The position numbers and the translations under genes are program-made. Under the pieces are notes generated by a model. It ran no database searches, had not been told where the DNA came from, and worked only from the letters and a program-made list of their open reading frames with translations. A stretch of DNA of 64,000 nt from Planobispora rosea (GTDB taxonomy: Bacteria; Actinomycetota; Actinomycetes; Streptosporangiales; Streptosporangiaceae), in NCBI RefSeq assembly GCF_014648175.1, contig NZ_BMQP01000034.1, positions 24,981 to 88,980 on the forward strand, written 5' to 3'. Below, piece by piece: positions 52,244 through 61,928 of the stretch; within the stretch, counting starts at the first letter, position 1, and every line of letters starts with the position of its first letter.

Positions 52244-53535
52244 CCCCCGGGGTCGTAACCGTACTGGGAGAGCTCCTCCAGACAGGACAGGGGCGCGTGC
52301 GGCAGGAGACGGCCGTCCGGGGAGAGCGTGAAGACCTCGGAGGAGAGCACTCTGCCGTCGACTCCGGCCACCTCGCGCACACTCGACACGAAGCGGCGCA
52401 GCGTGCCGCCCCTGGCGTAGTCGTTGCGCTTCTCGATGAAGACCACGAAGTCGATCGCGCCCGCGATCAGCATGTGGGTGGCCTCGACCGGCAGCCGTTC
52501 GGAGGCCTGGAGCGCGTAGGTGGCGATCCGGTTGAAGACCTCCATCGAGGAGTTGGCGTGGATCGTGGACAACGAGCCGTCGTTGCCCTGGGTCATCGCG
52601 TTGAGCATGGTGACGATCTCGTCGCCGAGGACCTCGCCCACGATCACCCTGGACGGGTTCATCCGCAGGGACCGGCGGACCAGCTCGGCCATGGAGATCT
52701 CGCCCTGCCCCTCGGAGTTGGGCAGGCGCTGCTCGAAGGCCACCACGTTGGGATGCAGCTCGGGGAACTGGTCGAGGCCGAGCTCCAGGGCGCGCTCGAC
52801 GGTGATCAGCCGCTCCGCCGGCGGGATCTCGTTGGCGAGCGCGCGCAGCAGGGTCGTCTTCCCGGCGTTGGTGGAGCCGGCGATCATGATGTTCTTCCGG
52901 GCGCCCACCGCCGCCGACAGGAAACGGCCCAGCTCCGGGGTGAGCGTGCCGTTGCCCACCAGGTCGCTGAGGAAGACCTTGCCCAAGCGGGCCCGACGGA
53001 TGGAGACGGCCGGGCGGACCGTGACGTCCATGACCGCCGAGAGCCGGGAGCCGTCCGGCAGGCGCAGGTCGAGCTGGGGGTTGGCGGTGTCGAAGGGCCT
53101 GCTGGACAGGCCGCTGTAGGCGGCGAGGACCTGGATCAGCTCGACCAGCTCCTCATCGGATTCGGCGACCGGATCGCTCATGAGCTCCTGGCCGTCGGCG
53201 TAGCCGACGAAGACCCGGTCGCAGCCGTTGATGTCGATGTTCTCGACCTCGGGGTCGTCGAGCAGCGGCTGCAGGCGGCCCACGCCGAACAGCGCCGCGT
53301 GGATCCCGGCGGCGAGCGCCTCCTCCTCCTCGGCGGTGGGCGGGGTACGGCCGACGCCGATCTCACCGCGGGCGAACTCCTCCAGAACCTGCGCGATCAG
53401 GGCGCGGGCGAACTGGCGCTCGTCCTCTCCCGTCATCGGTGTCAGGCCGCTGGCCTGGTCCAGGCGGCGCTGGTGCGCCAGCCGGTCGCCGACCTCCTGC
53501 CGGAACCGCTTCACCAGACCGTGGTCGATGCTCAC
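52234..53535 (-). CDS. cpaF: Tad pilus assembly ATPase CpaF/TadA
   Basis: A 433-residue hexameric secretion ATPase that drives Flp pilus extension and perhaps retraction. Residues 220-227 are the Walker A GSTNAGKT; the Walker B region is RVIVGEVLGDE; the Asp box and His box (GQGEISMAELVRRSLRMNPS; STIHANSS) are intact. GTG 53535 has GAGGAGGG upstream. It is third in the operon after cpaB and the CpaE-like gene. Confidence 0.95.
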   Translation of the reverse strand: MSIDHGLVKRFRQEVGDRLAHQRRLDQASGLTPMTGEDERQFARALIAQVLEEFARGEIGVGRTPPTAEEEEALAAGIHAALFGVGRLQPLLDDPEVENIDINGCDRVFVGYADGQELMSDPVAESDEELVELIQVLAAYSGLSSRPFDTANPQLDLRLPDGSRLSAVMDVTVRPAVSIRRARLGKVFLSDLVGNGTLTPELGRFLSAAVGARKNIMIAGSTNAGKTTLLRALANEIPPAERLITVERALELGLDQFPELHPNVVAFEQRLPNSEGQGEISMAELVRRSLRMNPSRVIVGEVLGDEIVTMLNAMTQGNDGSLSTIHANSSMEVFNRIATYALQASERLPVEATHMLIAGAIDFVVFIEKRNDYARGGTLRRFVSSVREVAGVDGRVLSSEVFTLSPDGRLLPHAPLSCLEELSQYGYDPGGWM

Positions 53536-53599
53536 GCGCCCTCCTCTCTCGGCCGCGTGCGCGATGCCGCTGTGCCCACGGCTCGCTTGCCCCGCTCAC

Positions 53600-54403
53600 T
53601 CACGAGGCCTCCCTGCGGCCCGGAACGCCGGGAACACTGGGAACGCCGGGAGCACCGGGAGGACCGGGAGCGACGTGGGCCGCCAGGCGACCGGCGAGCT
53701 CTCGGGCGGTGCGGATCAGCAGTGAGCGGTCCAGGCGGCCGCCCCACTGCCCGCGCAGCAGCTCCGCGCCCTTCGGGTCGTGCGCGAGCCCTGCCACGAA
53801 CGCGACGTCCTTGCCGGTGGCGGCCACGATCCGGCGGACTTCGTCGATCGTGGCGCGGTACTGCCGGGGGTCGGAGATGACCACCACCCCGACCTGCGTG
53901 CCGCGGGGCATGACCTGGAGCCGCTCACGCAGGTGGGCGACATGGTCCAGGTTCGCCCTGGTGAACAGGACCGTCAGCGCCGCCTCGGTGATCAGCTCGC
54001 CCAGCTCGGGATGGCCGCCCAGGCGCCCGCAGTCGGCCAGCACGTCGGCGTGGGGCAGCGTGGCCAGCGCCCGGCCGAGCGGGCCCCAGAGCCAGGTCAG
54101 GCCGGCGGCCTGCTCCCCGTGGGTGAGCCCGGCCAGCACGTCCAGCCCGCCGACCATCTTCTGCGTGTGTTCGTGGATCAGGCTGTGGCTCAGCCCGTGA
54201 CGGGCCGTCGCGCCCAAGGTGAGCAGCCCCTTTGCGGGGTTGAGAACCCCTCCGCCGGCCGCGGGCAGCCGGTAGGCGAGGTCACCGCCCGCCGGGTCGC
54301 ACTCCGCCAGCAGCACCGGGCGCGGCCAGATCGCGCCGAGCGCCGTGGCCGCCGTGGTCACGCCGGGCGCGCCCTTGTCGGCGGCCAGCACGATGAGCGC
54401 CAC
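53600..54403 (-). CDS. CpaE/MinD-like P-loop ATPase of the Tad system
   Basis: A 267-residue ATPase with a deviant Walker A KGAPGVTT (residues 10-17), ADCGRLGG and the VGVVVISDPRQY stretch, as in CpaE/TadZ proteins that place the pilus machine in the cell. It lacks a receiver domain. Its tail is a short PGAPGVPSVPGVPG repeat coded by 9-base repeats (53620-53680). GTG 54403 lies one base from the cpaB stop. Confidence 0.85.
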   Translation of the reverse strand: MALIVLAADKGAPGVTTAATALGAIWPRPVLLAECDPAGGDLAYRLPAAGGGVLNPAKGLLTLGATARHGLSHSLIHEHTQKMVGGLDVLAGLTHGEQAAGLTWLWGPLGRALATLPHADVLADCGRLGGHPELGELITEAALTVLFTRANLDHVAHLRERLQVMPRGTQVGVVVISDPRQYRATIDEVRRIVAATGKDVAFVAGLAHDPKGAELLRGQWGGRLDRSLLIRTARELAGRLAAHVAPGPPGAPGVPSVPGVPGRREAS

Positions 54404-54404
54404 G

Positions 54405-55112
54405 TCAGCCCTCTCCCGGCAACCCGGCCACGGCGATCTCGCCGTTGGAGGCGTACGCGGCGATCGTCGCCGCGACCGTGCTGTCCACGATCACCGTGAC
54501 CCGGCCCGACGGACCGGACGATCCCGGGCGGCCATCGCCGATCCGGTGGACCAGCGCGCTCTGCGCCAGGACCCGCCCCCGCTCTGCGTTGCCCTTGCCG
54601 GGAACGTGGATGACCTGGACGCGGTCGCCCTCGTCAAGGGTCGCGGGCATCTGGCCCGGTTTGAGCGACAGGCCCACCTGGGCCTTCCCCGGGCCCAGCT
54701 CATCGCTGAAGGAGACGACCATGTCCCTGATCAGCAGGGTGCCGGGCAGCAGGGTGACGAGGGCGTGGTTGTTCTCTTTCGCTATGCGCTCGCGGTGGGT
54801 GAAGGACACGTAGCCGATGCCCGTGTCGGCGATCTGCACCTCACGCATCGCCTCCAGGGGGATCCGCTGGCCTGCGCCGATCTTCTGGGTGATCTGGATC
54901 GCGGAGACCCGGTCACCGCTGCGCATGACCAGCAGAGTGGTGGCCAGCGCGCCGCCCAGGATGAGCAGGACGGCGAGCGCGGCGAGCGCGGGTCTGCGCT
55001 CCCGGGGGGAGATGGGGAGTTTGCGCGACGCCGGCCCCGACAGGGCGCCCGCCGAACCTGGACGCTCGGCATTCACCGGAGCACGGCCCGTTGATTTCTC
55101 GCTGGTCCTCAT
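54405..55112 (-). CDS. cpaB: SAF-domain protein CpaB
   Basis: A 235-residue protein with one N-terminal membrane helix (ALAALAVLLILGGALATTLL) and an external SAF domain (IGAGQRIPLEAMREVQI ... GTLLIRDMVVSF). Actinobacterial CpaB-like proteins help Flp pilus assembly, probably by binding peptidoglycan or the pilin. ATG 55112 is preferred; the frame can start at ATG 55139. It is the first gene of the leftward Tad operon, whose promoter should lie in the AT-rich stretch upstream. Confidence 0.85.
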   Translation of the reverse strand: MRTSEKSTGRAPVNAERPGSAGALSGPASRKLPISPRERRPALAALAVLLILGGALATTLLVMRSGDRVSAIQITQKIGAGQRIPLEAMREVQIADTGIGYVSFTHRERIAKENNHALVTLLPGTLLIRDMVVSFSDELGPGKAQVGLSLKPGQMPATLDEGDRVQVIHVPGKGNAERGRVLAQSALVHRIGDGRPGSSGPSGRVTVIVDSTVAATIAAYASNGEIAVAGLPGEG

Positions 55113-55465
55113 GGGCGGGGGAACTCCCTGAGTGATCATACTTCGGGGATTACGGACGAATTTACGCCATTATGTGCATCCCACTGACCGGCTGTAGGGG
55201 AAAAGCGAGGATCAATGCTCGTTCGATAGGAACACATCTGTCAACGCCGATCCACGGAAACCTTACGACTCACAGTGATGGCACACAACTTATTGGGTTG
55301 ATAAGGACATAAATAAACCTGAACACCAGGCGCCACATCACTTTCACCTTGATGCAGGACCGCCTCCTCGACATCTTGCCGCCCTTCGTTCTCTTCACCC
55401 TCACGACACGCATTCGCACACCTCTTTTCACCCTGAACCTGTTCAAAATGTGTCATCCTTGCCCT
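55113..55465. other. AT-rich divergent promoter region, no gene
   Basis: These 353 bases between the Tad operon (left) and a small rightward gene have clearly less GC than the flanks. Open frames here are poor. It must hold the promoter of the ten-gene Tad operon and that of the small gene; I cannot place either with confidence. Confidence 0.5.
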
Positions 55466-55735
55466 ATGGCCAAGTGGTTCAGGCGTGGCACGCCGGACTC
55501 GGGACGCATCCGCCTCCTCCTCGGGAGGACCGTCGAGCGCCTGCGCCGCCGAGGGGTCGAGCGGCTCGCCGCCGCTCCCGCCACCGAGAAGATGGTCGAC
55601 GGGCTGCACCGGGCGGCGACCGGGCTGGTGGAGGTCACCTCCGAGGTGAACGCCTACGCGGGGCTGCTGGAGGAGAAAGCCGACGAGCTGCGGGCCAGGA
55701 CGCGCACACGGAGGGACACGCCGGGCGCCGGGTGA
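55466..55735 (+). CDS. Small basic helical protein
   Basis: An 89-residue protein: MAKWFRRGTPDSGRIRLLLG, then an arginine-rich helix and a coiled-coil-like end (TSEVNAYAGLLEEKADELRA). No membrane segment after the start. No family is recognised. The frame extends 117 bases upstream, but that part is AT-rich promoter DNA. A terminator follows 94 bases later. It lies between the Tad operon and the EccC-like gene and may belong functionally to neither. Confidence 0.6.
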   Translation: MAKWFRRGTPDSGRIRLLLGRTVERLRRRGVERLAAAPATEKMVDGLHRAATGLVEVTSEVNAYAGLLEEKADELRARTRTRRDTPGAG

Positions 55736-55736
55736 G

Positions 55737-56055
55737 TTTTCCACAGGTATGTCCGGAGAATCCACAGCCACCTCGAACGCCCGGAAACCATGCGCCTCCA
55801 TCAGGGCCGACGGGGGAACCGCCGGCTCCGCCCGACGGGGCGAATCGCCGTCGGGCGACGTTTTCTTTCGGCTTTCTCGCGGCTTTCTCATGCTCAGGAG
55901 GGGAATCGGCCGGATGCGGCCGCGACCGGCCCCGACCGCGTCGGCCGGGGGGAAGGGGAAACCGTTCGCTCCGGGGCGTGAAGGAGCCACCCGGATCAGC
56001 GCGCAGCGCACCGATTACGGCAGGTAGTTATCCACAGGCCGCCGAGTTTTCCACA
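55737..56055 (+). other. Cluster of four DnaA-box-like sites
   Basis: TTTTCCACA (55737-55745), GAATCCACA (55758-55766), TTATCCACA (56028-56036, the exact classical box) and TTTTCCACA (56047-56055), all in one orientation within 320 bases in an otherwise gene-free stretch (55736-56162). No dnaA, dnaN or AT-rich unwinding element is near, so this is not oriC. Confidence 0.5.
55829..55857 (+). terminator. Intrinsic terminator of the small gene
   Basis: A 10-bp perfect stem (55829-55838 with 55848-55857) followed by gacgTTTTCTTTC. It stands 94 bases after the stop at 55735. Confidence 0.8.
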
Positions 56056-56162
56056 AGTTCGTTCGAGGCGGCACCGGACCGCCCGGTTTACCGCGAACAT
56101 CTCTTCGGTGCCGCTCCCAGTCGTTAAGTTGGGGCGGGGGCGCCTGACCCGAGGAGAGCGCG

Positions 56163-59100
56163 ATGCGGATCATGCTCACCGTGCTCAGCGAGCACGCCGA
56201 CCGCGATGTCGTGGTCGAGGGCGACGAGACGACCACGGTGGCGCGGCTCGCGGAGGCCCTCACCGGGCACGTGGGCGAGCGGCCGAGCAACGTGGTGCGG
56301 CTGACCCGCAGCAAGGCTCCCTACGGTCTGGGCGAGGCCGCCGAGGCCCCCTCCCTCTGGCTGGACGGCCGCGAGCTCCCTCCCGACGCCCCTCTGCTCG
56401 GGCTTCTCCGCGACGGCGACCTGGTCACCCTGGACCGCCGTCTGGCCGCCTCGACGCTCGCCGAGGAGCCCGGCGGAATCGTGGAGATCCGGGTGGTCGG
56501 CGGCCCCGGCGCCGGGTCGGTGCACCGTCTCGGGCTCGGCGTCCACACCGTCGGCTCCGACCCCGCCTGCGCGGTGTCCGTACGCGATCCCCTCATGCCC
56601 GGCGAGGCCGCCGTCGTACGGCTCACGCCCGACGCCATCACCGTGGAGCCCGGGGCCGCCGTCACACCGGACGCTCCCGCCGGAGAACGGGCGAGGCGAC
56701 CGATCGGGCGCAGGGCCAAGGGCAGGGGCAAGGGCAGGGGCAAGGGCAGGGACGGAGGCTCCGGGCGGCGCGAGCCTCCCGCCTCTCCGAAGGACACCGC
56801 CGGGGCGGGCCGGGAGAGAGCCGCCGCGTGGGAGGGCGGCACGGGCGGGAACGGGGGTCTGAACGGGAACGGTGCAGGCGGGAGCGGTGCGGGCGGGGGC
56901 ATCGGCGTGGGTGGAGGCTCCGGCACCCGGAACCCGGTGACGGTGCCGGAGCTGGACGGCGCGCCGCTGGACGAAGCGGTCGACTGGCCCGAGCACGGCC
57001 TCCTGGTCTGCGGCGCCTCGGTCCTGACGCTGAAGGCCGTGGAACCGCCGGACGCGCACCTGGACGCCCAGCCCGACGGCGGTCTCGCCTACAACCGGCC
57101 GCCGCGGCTCCGGCCGCCGGAGAGCCCGCGGCGGTTCGAGGTCCCCGTCGAACCGAGACGCGCCGAGCCCATGCGGCTGCATCTGCTGGCCGCGCTCCTC
57201 CCCGCCGTGGTGGGCCTGGCCCTGGCCTGGGCCCTCAACGCGTGGTACTTCCTGCTGTTCGCCCTGATGAGCCCGGTGATCATGTTCGGCCAGTGGTGGA
57301 GTGACCGGCGGCACGGCCGCAAGAGGCACCGCCAGCAGATGAAGGAGTACCACGAGCGCATAGCGGCCTTCGAGGCGACCATGGAACGGGCCCGCGCCGC
57401 CGACGAGGTCGCGCGCCGGGCCGCCGCGCCCGACCCCGCCGAGGTGCTGCTCACCGCGACCGGTCCCCGGCGGCGGCTCTGGGAGCGGCGCGACCACGAT
57501 CCCGACGCGCTCCGCCTCCGGGTCGGGATCGCCGATCTCCCCGCGGACCTGGAGCTCGTCCCGGAGCGGGGCGCTCCGGCGGACGTGCCGCTGCCCGCCC
57601 CGCCGACCTGCCGGGCGGTGCCGGTGACCCTGGCCATGCGGCAACTCGGCGTGGCGGGCCTGACCGGACCCCGGGACGACGTCGCGGGTCTGGTCCGCTG
57701 GATGGTCGGTCAGGCCGCCGCCCTGCACAGCCCGCGGGATCTGGCGATCGTGGTGCTGTCGGCGCGCGGTGACGGCGGCGCGCGATGGAACTGGGTCCGC
57801 TGGCTGCCGCACTGCGCCCCGCACGGCGGTGAGGACTGCGTGGCGCTGGTCGGCGCCGACCCGGAGGCCGCGGCCCGCCGGGTCGCCGAGCTGGCCTCCC
57901 TGATCGAGGAGCGCCTCGGCGAGAGCGCATCACCGCTCAAGGCGGGCCGCGTCCCGTCGGGCTGGGGCGACCTCGGGACGGGAGCGGCGGGCGGCCGGGG
58001 CGGGCCGGGCCGCTCCGGAGACTTCACCCCCGCCTACGACGAGCGCCCCTACGACGTGCTGGTGGTCCTCGACGGCGCGCAGGTCCTGCGGGCGTTGCCC
58101 GGCATGCCGCAGGTGCTGCGCCAGGGTCCCCGCGCGGGCGTCTACACCCTGGCGATCGACGACGACCAGCGGCTGCTGCCCGAGGAGTGCGCCACCGTGG
58201 TCCAGGCCGCCCCGGACGGCGGGTTGCGGCTGCGCGGCGGCGGGCTGGACGGTCTCGGGGAGATCCTCGCCGACCGGGTCCCGGAGTCCTGGTGCGACCG
58301 GCTCGCCCGTTCCCTGGCCCCGATCCGGGACGTCAGCCGCGACGACCCCGGCCTGTCCCTGCCCGGGTCCGCGCGCCTGCTGGACCTGCTGGCGCTGCCC
58401 TCGGTGTCGGGCGCGGTCCTCGCCGGGCGGTGGGGACGGTCCACCGAGGCCGTGATCGGGATCGGGCCGGACGGGCCGTTCTCCGTCGACCTGCGGGCCG
58501 ACGGTCCGCACGCCCTCATCGCCGGCACCACCGGCGCGGGCAAGTCCGAGCTGCTGCAGACGCTGATCTGTTCCCTCGCGGTGGCCAACCGCCCCGACGA
58601 GATGACGTTCGTGCTGATCGACTACAAGGGCGGGGCGGCGTTCAAGGAGTGCGTGCAGCTCCCGCACACGGTCGGCATGGTCAGTGACCTGGACGGCCAC
58701 CTGACCCATCGGGCCCTGGCCTCGCTGGCCGCCGAGATCCGGCGCCGCGAGCGGCTGCTGCTGGCGGCCGGAGCCAAGGACATCGAGGACTATCACCGGC
58801 TGCGGGACGCCCAGACGGCCCGCGCGTCCCGGGACCTGCTGGTCGCGGGCGGTTCCTCGCCGGTCACGCCGCTGCGCGGGCGGGGCGACCCGTTGGCGCC
58901 GCTGCCCCGGCTGGTGCTGGTGATCGACGAGTTCGCGGCGATGGTCAGCGAGCTCCCCGACTTCATGACCGGGCTGGTGGACATCGCCCGCCGGGGCCGT
59001 TCCTTGGGCATCCACCTTATTCTGGCCACCCAGCGGCCCGCGGGCGTGGTGACGCCCGACATCCAGGCCAACACCTCGCTGCGGATCGCGCTCCGGGTGA

Positions 59101-61304
59101 CCGACGCGTCGGAGTCCGCCGACGTCATCGGACGGCCGGATGCCGCCCACATCCCCAAGTCCACCCCCGGCCGCTGCTACGTGAAGTCGGGGGCGGGCGC
59201 GGCGACGGCCGTGCAGACCGCGCGCATCGGCGGGCGGAGCCCGGCCGGGCAGCTGGACGGACCGCCGATCGGGCAGCCGGGCGAGCAGGGTGCGAACGGG
59301 CGGACAGCGGCCAGGGCACGGGTGACCGAGATCGGCTGGCAGGCTCTGGGGCACCCGGCGCCCGGGCCGGACACGGGGACGGCCGACGACTCACCGGTCA
59401 CCGATCTCTCGCTGGTCGTCGACGCGCTGGCCGACGCCGCCCGCGCGGCGGGCATCCCCCGGCAGCCGAGCCCCTGGCTCGAACCGCTCGCCGGCCTCGT
59501 GGTCGCCCCCGGGCTGCCGGACCCGTCCCCCGCGGCGGCCGTCCCGTCCGGCACGGCCCCGGACCGGAGAGGGGGATCCTCCGGTGGGGACGGCGCGGCG
59601 CCGTACCGGGCGGGGCACGAGGAGGTGCCGCCGCTGGCGTTCGGGGTGACCGACCTGCCCTGGGCGCAGGACCGGCGGGCGTTGACGCTGGACCTGGCAC
59701 GTGGAGGGCACCTGCTCCTGGCCGGGACCGCGCGCAGCGGGCGGTCCACGGCGCTGCGCACGCTGGCGGGAGTGATCGCGGCGGGCGCCTCCCCCGAGGA
59801 CGTGCACCTGCACGCGATCGACTGCGGCTCGGGAGCGCTCCTCCCGCTGGTGGCCATGGCGCACTGCGGCGCCGTCGTGACGCGCGACCAGCTCGACCGG
59901 GTGGAGCGCCTGCTGGCCCGGCTCAGGACCGAGGTGGGACGGCGGCAGCAGCTGCTGGCCGAGGCCGGATACGCGTCCCTGGCCGAACTGCGCGCCTCGG
60001 GGGGCGAGCCGCGGCTGCCCTGGCTCGTCCTCATGCTGGACCGCTGGGAAGGATTCGTCGCCGCGTTCGAGGGCTACGACTACGGGCGGCTGATCGATTC
60101 CATGGTGCAGCTCCTGCGGGAGGGCCCGGCGGTCGGGCTCCGCGCCGTCGTGACCGGTGACCGGTCCACGCTGATCGGGCAGGTCTCCACGGTCTTCGAC
60201 GACCGGCTGCTCCTGCGCATGGCCGACCCCTCCGAGTACGGCCTGGCCGGGTTGCCCGCCAAGGACCTGCCCGCCGTCCTCGTCCCCGGCCGGGCGCTCT
60301 CCATGGGAGAGCACGGCCTGACCGAGAGCCAGATCGGTCTCCTCGACGAGGACCCCTCGGGCCCGGCCCAGGTCGCCGTCCTCCAGGCCCTGGCCCGTAC
60401 GGTGCCCGCCCGGTTCGCGGGAACCGCGGCGACCGTCGCGGCCGGACGGAGTGGGGAGCCCGTCACGGCGCGGAGCGCGGAGACCGACGGCACGGACCGC
60501 ACCATGGAGACCACCGGCACCGGGCACGCCACAGGGACCGACGGGAAACCCGCCCGGACCAGGCATGTCACAGGAGCCGGAGGGGAGCCCGCCGGGTGGA
60601 TATGGGCGGGGGAGCCTCCGCTGCGCGTGGACGCGCTGCCCACACGGATCACCTCGGCCCAGGCCATGGACCTGGCCCCGGCCTTCGAGCCGCCGTCACC
60701 GCTGTGGGCGCTGCTCGGCGCCGGAGGCGACGCGCTGGCCCCGCTCGGCGTCGACCTGCTCGCCCAGGGACCCGGTGCGGTCGTCGCGGGGCCGCCCCGT
60801 TCGGGCCGCTCCTCGGCCCTGCTGACGGCCACCCGTTCCCTGCTCTCGCACGGCACCCCGGTGGTCCTGGTGGTTCCCCGGCGCAGCCCGTTGAGCACCC
60901 TGGTCGACGAGCCCGGCGTGCTGGCGGTGCTCGACGCGAACGGCGACCTGAGCGAGGCGGTGGCCGGTCAGGAGCGCTACGTCGTGATCGTCGACGACGC
61001 CGAACTGATCTCCGCCGACTCCCCTCTCGGAGCAGCCCTGGAGCGGACGTTGCGAACCGGCCGCGACAGCGAGCACGGCCTCATCATCGGCGGCGCCACC
61101 GGTGACCTGACCAGCGCCTACCGGGGGTTCGTCGCCGAGGCCCGCAAGTCCCGCACCGGCCTGCTCCTGGCGGTGCAGAGCCCCGGCGACGGCGACCTGT
61201 TCGCCGTACGGCTCCCGCGCGGCGCGGTCGGCGGCCCTCCCGGCCGCGGCCTCCTGCTGACCCTGGGCCGGATCACCCCGATCCAGACGGCTCTGCCCGG
61301 ATGA
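56163..61304 (+). CDS. FHA-domain FtsK/SpoIIIE (EccC/EssC-type) secretion ATPase
   Basis: A 1713-residue membrane ATPase like the motor of type VII secretion. Residues 1-95 look ubiquitin-like (YukD/EccD fold); about 108-190 is an FHA domain (RLGLGVHTVGSDPACAVSV); a glycine/basic linker (about 185-260) leads to two membrane helices at 339-379. Three FtsK domains follow, with Walker A sites GTTGAGKS (788-795), GTARSGRS (1188-1195) and GPPRSGRS (1543-1550): only the first keeps the lysine. LIDYKGGAAF and LVIDEFAAMV belong to the first domain. A WXG100 protein, the usual substrate, is coded 0.7 kb away on the other strand. The stop is 4 bases from that of convergent vapC. Confidence 0.9.
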   Translation: MRIMLTVLSEHADRDVVVEGDETTTVARLAEALTGHVGERPSNVVRLTRSKAPYGLGEAAEAPSLWLDGRELPPDAPLLGLLRDGDLVTLDRRLAASTLAEEPGGIVEIRVVGGPGAGSVHRLGLGVHTVGSDPACAVSVRDPLMPGEAAVVRLTPDAITVEPGAAVTPDAPAGERARRPIGRRAKGRGKGRGKGRDGGSGRREPPASPKDTAGAGRERAAAWEGGTGGNGGLNGNGAGGSGAGGGIGVGGGSGTRNPVTVPELDGAPLDEAVDWPEHGLLVCGASVLTLKAVEPPDAHLDAQPDGGLAYNRPPRLRPPESPRRFEVPVEPRRAEPMRLHLLAALLPAVVGLALAWALNAWYFLLFALMSPVIMFGQWWSDRRHGRKRHRQQMKEYHERIAAFEATMERARAADEVARRAAAPDPAEVLLTATGPRRRLWERRDHDPDALRLRVGIADLPADLELVPERGAPADVPLPAPPTCRAVPVTLAMRQLGVAGLTGPRDDVAGLVRWMVGQAAALHSPRDLAIVVLSARGDGGARWNWVRWLPHCAPHGGEDCVALVGADPEAAARRVAELASLIEERLGESASPLKAGRVPSGWGDLGTGAAGGRGGPGRSGDFTPAYDERPYDVLVVLDGAQVLRALPGMPQVLRQGPRAGVYTLAIDDDQRLLPEECATVVQAAPDGGLRLRGGGLDGLGEILADRVPESWCDRLARSLAPIRDVSRDDPGLSLPGSARLLDLLALPSVSGAVLAGRWGRSTEAVIGIGPDGPFSVDLRADGPHALIAGTTGAGKSELLQTLICSLAVANRPDEMTFVLIDYKGGAAFKECVQLPHTVGMVSDLDGHLTHRALASLAAEIRRRERLLLAAGAKDIEDYHRLRDAQTARASRDLLVAGGSSPVTPLRGRGDPLAPLPRLVLVIDEFAAMVSELPDFMTGLVDIARRGRSLGIHLILATQRPAGVVTPDIQANTSLRIALRVTDASESADVIGRPDAAHIPKSTPGRCYVKSGAGAATAVQTARIGGRSPAGQLDGPPIGQPGEQGANGRTAARARVTEIGWQALGHPAPGPDTGTADDSPVTDLSLVVDALADAARAAGIPRQPSPWLEPLAGLVVAPGLPDPSPAAAVPSGTAPDRRGGSSGGDGAAPYRAGHEEVPPLAFGVTDLPWAQDRRALTLDLARGGHLLLAGTARSGRSTALRTLAGVIAAGASPEDVHLHAIDCGSGALLPLVAMAHCGAVVTRDQLDRVERLLARLRTEVGRRQQLLAEAGYASLAELRASGGEPRLPWLVLMLDRWEGFVAAFEGYDYGRLIDSMVQLLREGPAVGLRAVVTGDRSTLIGQVSTVFDDRLLLRMADPSEYGLAGLPAKDLPAVLVPGRALSMGEHGLTESQIGLLDEDPSGPAQVAVLQALARTVPARFAGTAATVAAGRSGEPVTARSAETDGTDRTMETTGTGHATGTDGKPARTRHVTGAGGEPAGWIWAGEPPLRVDALPTRITSAQAMDLAPAFEPPSPLWALLGAGGDALAPLGVDLLAQGPGAVVAGPPRSGRSSALLTATRSLLSHGTPVVLVVPRRSPLSTLVDEPGVLAVLDANGDLSEAVAGQERYVVIVDDAELISADSPLGAALERTLRTGRDSEHGLIIGGATGDLTSAYRGFVAEARKSRTGLLLAVQSPGDGDLFAVRLPRGAVGGPPGRGLLLTLGRITPIQTALPG

Positions 61305-61308
61305 GCGC

Positions 61309-61701
61309 TCAGGCGAAGACCTCGATCTCACAACGGGCGCCGTTGCCCCGGGAGATCCGCGCATCGCTGGTCACCAGCGGACAGGACAACGTCTCGGCGA
61401 CCGCGAGGTACAACGCGTCATAGGCGCTGTAGTTACCACGCAGCTGCCAGCCCCGGCGTAGGTACACCGGCAGCGGAACCCGCTGCAACGGCATGATTTC
61501 GAGCAGTCCCAGCCCTGCCTCAGCCTGATCGGCGGCGAGTTTGCCCGACAGCACGAGACCACGCAGCACCGAGAGAACCTCCACGTCGATGTGCGCGGGA
61601 GCCGTGAGGGACTCTCCGACCAAGCGTTTGCGCACGGCGTCGGCTGACGGCCCTTTCTCCACCAGAACCTTGACCAGCGCACCGGCGTCGATCACGATCA
61701 C
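61309..61701 (-). CDS. vapC: VapC-family PIN toxin
   Basis: The toxin (130 residues) is a Mg-dependent RNase. Its acidic site is complete: Asp5 (MIVIDAGALVK), Glu41, Asp95 (SAYDALYLA) and Asp113 (TSDARI). It should cut tRNA or rRNA when freed from VapB; the target cannot be told. The ATG overlaps the vapB stop by 4 bases (61698-61701). Confidence 0.94.
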   Translation of the reverse strand: MIVIDAGALVKVLVEKGPSADAVRKRLVGESLTAPAHIDVEVLSVLRGLVLSGKLAADQAEAGLGLLEIMPLQRVPLPVYLRRGWQLRGNYSAYDALYLAVAETLSCPLVTSDARISRGNGARCEIEVFA

Positions 61702-61928
61702 CTTTGCGATCTTCCCCTGTCCAGTTCGTTCAGGATGTCGTCGGTGGACACGGTGTCGACCGCGTTCGCAACCGCCCGATCCAGGATCTCTTCCAGACTG
61801 GGTTGACGCGCGTCAGCCACGAGTTTGCCCAGCAAGTACTCCTGCAGGGACTGCCGCGCCCGCAGAGCTCGTTCCTTGTAGGTGAGGTAGACCTCGTCAG
61901 GGATGTTCCGGATCTGCACAGTCGCCAT
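61698..61928 (-). CDS. vapB: VapB-type antitoxin
   Basis: A 76-residue antitoxin: MATVQIRNIPDEVYLTYKER is a ribbon-helix-helix DNA-binding start (FitA/VapB type), LQEYLLGKLVADARQPSLEE the second half, and the C-terminal acidic part would wrap VapC. ATG 61928 lies inside a 14-bp-arm palindrome, and a TACAAT -10 lies 6 bases upstream with no ribosome site, so the mRNA is probably leaderless. The longer frame to 61970 would translate the operator. Confidence 0.92.
   Translation of the reverse strand: MATVQIRNIPDEVYLTYKERALRARQSLQEYLLGKLVADARQPSLEEILDRAVANAVDTVSTDDILNELDRGRSQR

Noticed and set aside
55241..56011. 256-residue leftward frame over the small gene and DnaA-box region
   Set aside because: Crosses an AT-rich promoter, an intrinsic terminator and a better rightward gene; composition is not protein-like.
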